A stretch of 64,000 bases of DNA from JACDBZ01 sp038233215 (lineage in GTDB: Bacteria; Chloroflexota; Limnocylindria; QHBO01), in the NCBI GenBank assembly GCA_038233215.1, contig JBBSML010000011.1, forward strand, positions 17,917-81,916, read 5' to 3'. Made by a program: the position numbers and the translations under genes. Position 1 is the stretch's first letter. Each line of letters starts with the position of its first letter. The notes below the pieces were generated by a model. That model worked only from the letters and a program-made list of their open reading frames with translations. It did no database searches and was not told where the DNA came from. Positions 59,257 through 64,000 of the stretch are shown here, piece after piece.

Positions 59257-62200
59257 TCACGCGCCGCGCGCCGGCAACGCTTGGAGGCGACGACGCGGAA
59301 TCGGAAGACGGCCGACGGCCAGGATGGGTTCGAGGGCCTCGGGCGGCACCGCCCGCGAGTAGTAGAAGCCCTGGCCGAGTCGGCAGCCGCGCGCGCGGAG
59401 TGCCAGGAGCTGCGCCTGGGTCTCGATCCCCTCGGCCACGACCTCCAGCCCCATGGCGCTGGCCATCTCCAGGATCGACTGAACGACAGCTCCCTCCTGC
59501 TCCTGGGTGATCTTCGAGACGAAGCTTCGGTCGATCTTGACGATGTCGAATGGAAGGTGTCGCAAGCGGCCGAGGGACGAGTACCCGGTGCCGAAGTCGT
59601 CGAGCGCCATGCGCACGCCGAGCTTGCGGAGCGCCCGCAGCTCGCGCACGGCGGAGAGGCTGTCGTCGATCAGCGAGCTCTCGGTGATCTCGATGACCAG
59701 GGCGGAGGGCTCGAGTCCGCTCTGGCGCAGGGCGGCCCGCACATCGCGAACGACCGAGCCCTGCTCGAGCTGCAGGGCCGAGACATTGACGGCGACGTGT
59801 ATCTGGGTCCCGCCCGAACCGGTCCACTCGAGCGCCTGGCGACATGCTTCGCGGAGCACGAATCGGCCGATGGGCACGATCAGCCCCGTGGCCTCGGCGA
59901 GCGAGATGATCTCCGGGACGGGGACGAACTGGCCATCCGCGTCGCGCCAGCGCAGTAGCGCCTCGAAGCCGGTGACGGTCCCATCGCGCAGCTCCACGAC
60001 CGGCTGGTAATGAACCTCGAGCCGTTCGTCGGCGATCGCGCGCTCGAGATCGGCCTTGAGATCAAGTCGGCGGAGCGCCGCTTCATGCATTTGCTGCTCG
60101 TACAGCTCGTACCGGCCCTTGCCGCGCTGCTTGGCCATGTACATCGCCAGGTCGGCATTGCGCAGCAGGTCCTCGGGTGTGGATGCCGGCGAGGTATCGA
60201 TTGCGATGCCGATGCTGGCGCGCACGTGGACCTGTTTGCCGTGGAGCGTGAACGGCTGCTCGAATGCCTCGAGCAGCCGACTCGCCACGATCTGCGGGGT
60301 TTCGGTTGTGGCGTCCTCGAGCAGGACGCCGAACTCGTCGCCGCCGAGGCGCGCCGCTGTAACGGCCGGGCGCAGGGTCTGCCCCAGCCGACCTGCCACC
60401 TCCACCAGCAGCTCGTCGCCAGCTCCGTGGCCGAGGCTGTCATTGATGTTCTTGAAATCGTCGAGGTCCAGGAAGATCACCGCCAGCGACGAGTTCGGAT
60501 CGCGCGTGGAACGTTCGAGGGCATGCTGCACGCGATCGGTGAAGAGCGCTCGGTTCGGCAGACCCGTGAGCGAGTCGTGCAGCGCCTGGTGACGGAGCTG
60601 GGCCTCGAGCTCCTTGCGCACGGTGATGTCATCGATCAGCGCGTTGAATCGGGTCGACTCTCCGGCCTGCACGGGCCAGATGGTCAGCTCCACCGGGAAG
60701 GCGTGCCCGTCACGATGTACCGCATCGAGCTCCATCCGGCGTGACAGGATGCGGCTCTCGCCGGTAGCCGCGAATCGACGCATGCCCTCGCGGTGCGCCT
60801 CATGCTGGGCCGACGGAATGATGAGCTCGGCAACGTCGGCGCCGAGCGCCTCGGCGCGCGACCAGCCAAAGGTTGCCTCGGCCTGGCGATTCCACTCGAC
60901 GACGCATCCCCTGCTGTCGATCGCGACGAAGGCGTAGCTCGCCGTCTCGATGATCATGCGCTGCTGCTCCTCGCTAGTGCGCAGCGCCTCTTCGGCCACC
61001 TTCGCCGGGGTGATGTCGATCAGCAGCCCCTGGAGCATGGGGTGCTGATCGGTGGTCTCGGTCACCGCAACATCGTCGAGCACCCACACGATCCGTCCAT
61101 CGCGCCGAATCATTCGGTATTCGAAGCGCTTCGCCGTTCCGAGTTCGGCAGCCACCAGGTCGCTTGCCAGGACGGCGTCGCGATCCTCCGGATGAATGCT
61201 CCGCGCCCACAGCTCGGGATCTGCGAGCCATTCCTCTGGCGCGTAGCCGAGCATCGACTCAACCTGCGGGCTGACGAACGACCACCGTCCGGCGGGTCCG
61301 GGCTCGGCGATGTAGACAACGCCGGGCTGGCGCTCGATGAGCGATCGGTACTTGAGCTCCGCGCCCGACAGCTCGCGGCCGAGCTCCTGCTCGCGCAGAA
61401 CCGCTGTTTCGCGGTCGCCGAGCATGACGCTCTGGCGAATGGCGACGCTGATGAGCACCAGGCCGATGGCCACCAGGTTCACCACGCCAATCGGTCCGGA
61501 GAGGTCACGGAGAAAATGGACAGCAATGAGCAGCGGGGTCAGCCCTACGGCGACCAGTGGCATGCCGGCCCGCAGCCTGGCGGCGAGTCTGACGTAGCGC
61601 GGATCGTTGTCCACGGCATCGGTCCAGGTGGCGGTCCCGAGCGCAACGACGACCACGCCGAGTGCCAGCAATGTCGAAGCGCCGGCGTCATGCAGGCCAC
61701 TGGTCGGCGCCGTCATCAGGCGCATCAGGAAGCCAACGCCCAGCAGTACCAGGCCCAACAGCACGACGTACGCGCCGTGGGGCCGGCGTTCGGCCCGTAC
61801 CGCCATGTCGAGGAGGAGGGTGGCACCGGTCGTGGCGAGGAAGAAGATCGCGTAGACCAGGTCGACCGTGCCGGCCATGCTGCTTCCGGCGACCTCGCTG
61901 AACATCGTCACCATGAGCGCGGCGGTCGCGACGAAGACGATTGCTCCATCCAGGTACACGGCAAGCGCCTCGCCCGCTCGCAGCTGGCCGCGCAGTGCGG
62001 CAGAGTACGCCACGCTCGAGCACACCAGCACGCCGATGAACGGAACGTCGGAGAGCGCCGGGATTGCGTCGACGCCCACCGCCCATTCAAGGCTGCGGAT
62101 CAGCTCGCCCAGCAGCCACAGGCCCATCCCCGCGGTGATCCAACCACGCACCGCTCGCACCCGGCCTGTCGTGCCCCGGATGGATCGCACCCCGACGGCC

Positions 62201-62310
62201 GATGCCAGTGCGGCGGCGAAGGTGAGCTCCACGCGGATCCAAAAGGTGCTGTCGGCTGCCGGGCTGACGGCCACCTGGGCCATGAGCAGCACGAGTATCG
62301 CCAGACCCAC
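59257..62310 (-). CDS. membrane PAS-GGDEF-EAL cyclic-di-GMP signalling protein
   Basis: The 1017-aa protein has eight to nine N-terminal membrane helices (about residues 1-310), two PAS domains (about 325-575), a GGDEF domain with LGGDEFGVLLED (about residue 650) and an EAL domain with GFEALLRW, NVSALQLEQ, DDFGTGYSSL and EGIETQAQ (from about residue 760). Both catalytic motifs look intact, so it may both make and degrade c-di-GMP. The GTG at 62310 truncates the first helix; the frame is open for 30 codons upstream, where an unusual start such as ATC after GGGGGGA is possible. Confidence 0.93.
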   Translation of the reverse strand: MGLAILVLLMAQVAVSPAADSTFWIRVELTFAAALASAVGVRSIRGTTGRVRAVRGWITAGMGLWLLGELIRSLEWAVGVDAIPALSDVPFIGVLVCSSVAYSAALRGQLRAGEALAVYLDGAIVFVATAALMVTMFSEVAGSSMAGTVDLVYAIFFLATTGATLLLDMAVRAERRPHGAYVVLLGLVLLGVGFLMRLMTAPTSGLHDAGASTLLALGVVVVALGTATWTDAVDNDPRYVRLAARLRAGMPLVAVGLTPLLIAVHFLRDLSGPIGVVNLVAIGLVLISVAIRQSVMLGDRETAVLREQELGRELSGAELKYRSLIERQPGVVYIAEPGPAGRWSFVSPQVESMLGYAPEEWLADPELWARSIHPEDRDAVLASDLVAAELGTAKRFEYRMIRRDGRIVWVLDDVAVTETTDQHPMLQGLLIDITPAKVAEEALRTSEEQQRMIIETASYAFVAIDSRGCVVEWNRQAEATFGWSRAEALGADVAELIIPSAQHEAHREGMRRFAATGESRILSRRMELDAVHRDGHAFPVELTIWPVQAGESTRFNALIDDITVRKELEAQLRHQALHDSLTGLPNRALFTDRVQHALERSTRDPNSSLAVIFLDLDDFKNINDSLGHGAGDELLVEVAGRLGQTLRPAVTAARLGGDEFGVLLEDATTETPQIVASRLLEAFEQPFTLHGKQVHVRASIGIAIDTSPASTPEDLLRNADLAMYMAKQRGKGRYELYEQQMHEAALRRLDLKADLERAIADERLEVHYQPVVELRDGTVTGFEALLRWRDADGQFVPVPEIISLAEATGLIVPIGRFVLREACRQALEWTGSGGTQIHVAVNVSALQLEQGSVVRDVRAALRQSGLEPSALVIEITESSLIDDSLSAVRELRALRKLGVRMALDDFGTGYSSLGRLRHLPFDIVKIDRSFVSKITQEQEGAVVQSILEMASAMGLEVVAEGIETQAQLLALRARGCRLGQGFYYSRAVPPEALEPILAVGRLPIPRRRLQALPARGA

Positions 62311-62472
62311 CAGGATCAGCGCGCGCGTGCCAGCCGAAAGGTCACGGAACGCGGCCGGAACGAGACCCGGAAATCCGCCGATGAGTCCCCCCCTGTACGT
62401 CTATGGTCGCCCTGTTGAGAGAAGGCTAGGCGCCGATTCGCATGCCGGCCATGGCCCATTCGGCCCACTGCG

Positions 62473-62478
62473 TACAAT
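62473..62478 (+). promoter_or_regulatory. -10 element giving a leaderless gatB mRNA
   Basis: TACAAT ends 6 nt before ATG 62485. Confidence 0.55.
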
Positions 62479-62484
62479 CGGGGC

Positions 62485-63954
62485 ATGGTTGTCGGCACGC
62501 GATACGAAACGGTCATCGGGATCGAGGTGCATGCACAGCTTCGAACCGAGTCCAAGATGTTCTGCGCGTGTCGCGCCTCGGCCGACGCCGGAGCGGCAGA
62601 CGAGCCGAACACCCGGGTCTGTCCCATCTGCATGGGCATGCCGGGCACGCTGCCGGTCATCAACCGTCGGGCGGTCGAGCTCGTCATGCTCACCGGCCTT
62701 GCCCTGGAATGCCACGTCGAGACCGAGGCGGTCCGTTTCGAGCGCAAGAACTACTTCTATCCGGACCTGCCGAAGGGCTACCAGATCAGTCAGTATGCCC
62801 TGCCGCTCACGAGTGGCGGACGGCTGCTGGTGCCTGTGCCGTCCGAGGGTTGCGAGGTCACGATCGGCATCACGCGGGCGCATCTGGAAGAGGACACGGC
62901 GCGAATGCAGCATGCCGGGCGCGGGTACAGCGTCGTCGACTTCAACCGCGCGGGCGTGCCGCTGATGGAGATCGTGACCGAACCCGACATTCGCTCGCCG
63001 GCCCAGGCACGGGCCTACGGCGAAACGCTGCGCGAGCTGCTGCGAGCCATCGGCGCAAGCAATGCCGATATGGAAGCGGGGTCCATGCGCATCGAGGGCA
63101 CCGTCAGCCTGCGAGTCATGGGCGCCGCCAGCTTCGGCACGAAGGTCGAGGTCAAAAACCTCAACAGCTTCCGGTCGCTCGAGCGCGCACTCGAGTACGA
63201 GGTCGCCCGTCATACAACGGCGCTGGACGGGGGCGAGACCATCCTCCAGGAGACGCGGGGCTGGGACGAGGAGAACGGCCGCACCATCATCCAGCGCACC
63301 AAGGAGGAGGCGAACGACTACCGATACTTTCCCGAGCCCGATCTCCCACCGCTGCGGCCTTCGCAGGCCTGGGTCGATGAGCTCCGCGCTCGTCTCCCGG
63401 AGCTGCCGGCTCAGCGCCGCGCGCGATATATCGATGCGCTGGGGCTATCGGCCTACGACGCCGGCGTCCTGACCGCGGATGCGCCGCTCGCCGCATATTT
63501 TGACGCCGTGGTCAGCAATGGCGTCCCCGCGAAGAGTGCCGCGAACTGGATCACCGGCGAATTCAGCCGCCTCCTCAACCAGAAGGCGGCCGATGGCCTG
63601 CGCGCAGATCGCGTGGCACTCAGGCCGGCGGGGCTGGCGGAGCTCATCCGAGAAGTGGAGTCTGGCCGGGTCTCGTCCACGAATGCCAAGACCGTGCTGG
63701 CGGCGGCCTTCGAGTCGGGCGAGTCGCCACGGTCGGTCATCGAGCGTGAGGGTGTTGGTCAGGTCTCGGACAGCGGTGCCATCGGCTCCGAGATCGAAGC
63801 CGTGCTGAAGGAATTCCCGGAGCAGGTCGCCGAGTATCGGGCCGGGAAGGTCGCGGTGTTCGGGTTCCTGGTGGGTCAGACCATGAAGCGCACGGCGGGA
63901 CGCGCGGACGCGCGCATCGTCAACGAGGAGCTCAGGGTTCGTCTCGACGGCTGA
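62485..63954 (+). CDS. gatB: Asp-tRNA(Asn)/Glu-tRNA(Gln) amidotransferase subunit B
   Basis: GatB phosphorylates and amidates Glu-tRNA(Gln) or Asp-tRNA(Asn). The 489-aa protein starts YETVIGIEVHAQL and has RVCPICMGMPGTLPVIN, FERKNYFYPDLPKGYQISQY, DFNRAGVPLMEIVTEPDI, EVKNLNSFRSLERAL and YRYFPEPDLPPL, plus the YqeY-like C-terminal tRNA-binding domain. The zinc cysteines CPIC are present. It has its own leaderless promoter and is separate from gatCA. Confidence 0.96.
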   Translation: MVVGTRYETVIGIEVHAQLRTESKMFCACRASADAGAADEPNTRVCPICMGMPGTLPVINRRAVELVMLTGLALECHVETEAVRFERKNYFYPDLPKGYQISQYALPLTSGGRLLVPVPSEGCEVTIGITRAHLEEDTARMQHAGRGYSVVDFNRAGVPLMEIVTEPDIRSPAQARAYGETLRELLRAIGASNADMEAGSMRIEGTVSLRVMGAASFGTKVEVKNLNSFRSLERALEYEVARHTTALDGGETILQETRGWDEENGRTIIQRTKEEANDYRYFPEPDLPPLRPSQAWVDELRARLPELPAQRRARYIDALGLSAYDAGVLTADAPLAAYFDAVVSNGVPAKSAANWITGEFSRLLNQKAADGLRADRVALRPAGLAELIREVESGRVSSTNAKTVLAAAFESGESPRSVIEREGVGQVSDSGAIGSEIEAVLKEFPEQVAEYRAGKVAVFGFLVGQTMKRTAGRADARIVNEELRVRLDG

Positions 63955-64000
63955 ACTCGCTGGCACAGGACCTGCGTGGTGCGCCCTCGCCTGCCATCCA

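Noticed and set aside
60793..62418. 541-aa plus-strand frame opposite the GGDEF-EAL gene
   Set aside because: Arg/His/Gln-rich antisense translation; the minus-strand gene has PAS, GGDEF and EAL motifs.

Overview
The window is a gene-dense, high-GC bacterial chromosome segment with almost every gene on the + strand and no phage, transposase, CRISPR or rRNA. GC content, the mraZ-to-ftsZ order with an sbp (DUF1290) gene before ftsA, the GcvPA/GcvPB split glycine decarboxylase, and a membrane protein with a CPFLGL...CPRY cysteine motif point to the Chloroflexota, perhaps a Limnocylindria-like uncultured lineage. That placement is an inference; no marker gene fixes it.

Layout. 1-2276: the end of sdhB, an RNase H-like gene, an SGNH hydrolase lipoprotein and a second small lipoprotein. 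2335-2667: the RNase P RNA with its promoter. 3107-4099: a cysteine-motif membrane protein. 4209-20577: the division and cell wall (dcw) cluster: mraZ, rsmH, a 70-aa gene, ftsL-like, ftsI, murF, mraY, murD, ftsW, murG, murB, ddl, ftsQ, sbp, ftsA, ftsZ. Most genes overlap or abut. It begins with a strong promoter and a five-unit, 10-bp-phased MraZ-type repeat, and ftsZ has its own leader with consensus DnaA boxes. murC and murE are not in the cluster.

20638-29737: yggS, yggT, tRNA-Val(CAC), a GT4 glycosyltransferase, a NUDIX gene, gcvT-gcvH-gcvPA-gcvPB, and an ECF sigma/anti-sigma pair. 29888-35868: a complete peptide/nickel-type ABC importer (SBP, two permeases, two ATPases) with a hairpin after the SBP. 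35887-44009: a split glutamine-dependent NAD synthetase, ssb, a ferredoxin-NADP reductase-like flavoprotein, metG (with a degenerate HIGH motif), tatD, a small membrane protein and CIRCE-controlled groESL.

44212-63954: pcrA/uvrD helicase, two DinB-fold genes, ligA, an OsmC-type protein, a minus-strand hydrolase/MFS pair, gatC-gatA, then a pocket with a truncated HIT gene, a VOC protein, a DUF1684 protein and a truncated CPA1 antiporter, followed by an aminotransferase, a methyltransferase, a large PAS-GGDEF-EAL protein (minus) and gatB.

A recurring pattern is a -10 hexamer (TANNNT) 6-8 nt upstream of a start codon without a Shine-Dalgarno sequence, which suggests leaderless mRNAs for many first genes of operons. 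Genes inside operons mostly start in ATGA/GTGA/TTGA overlaps.
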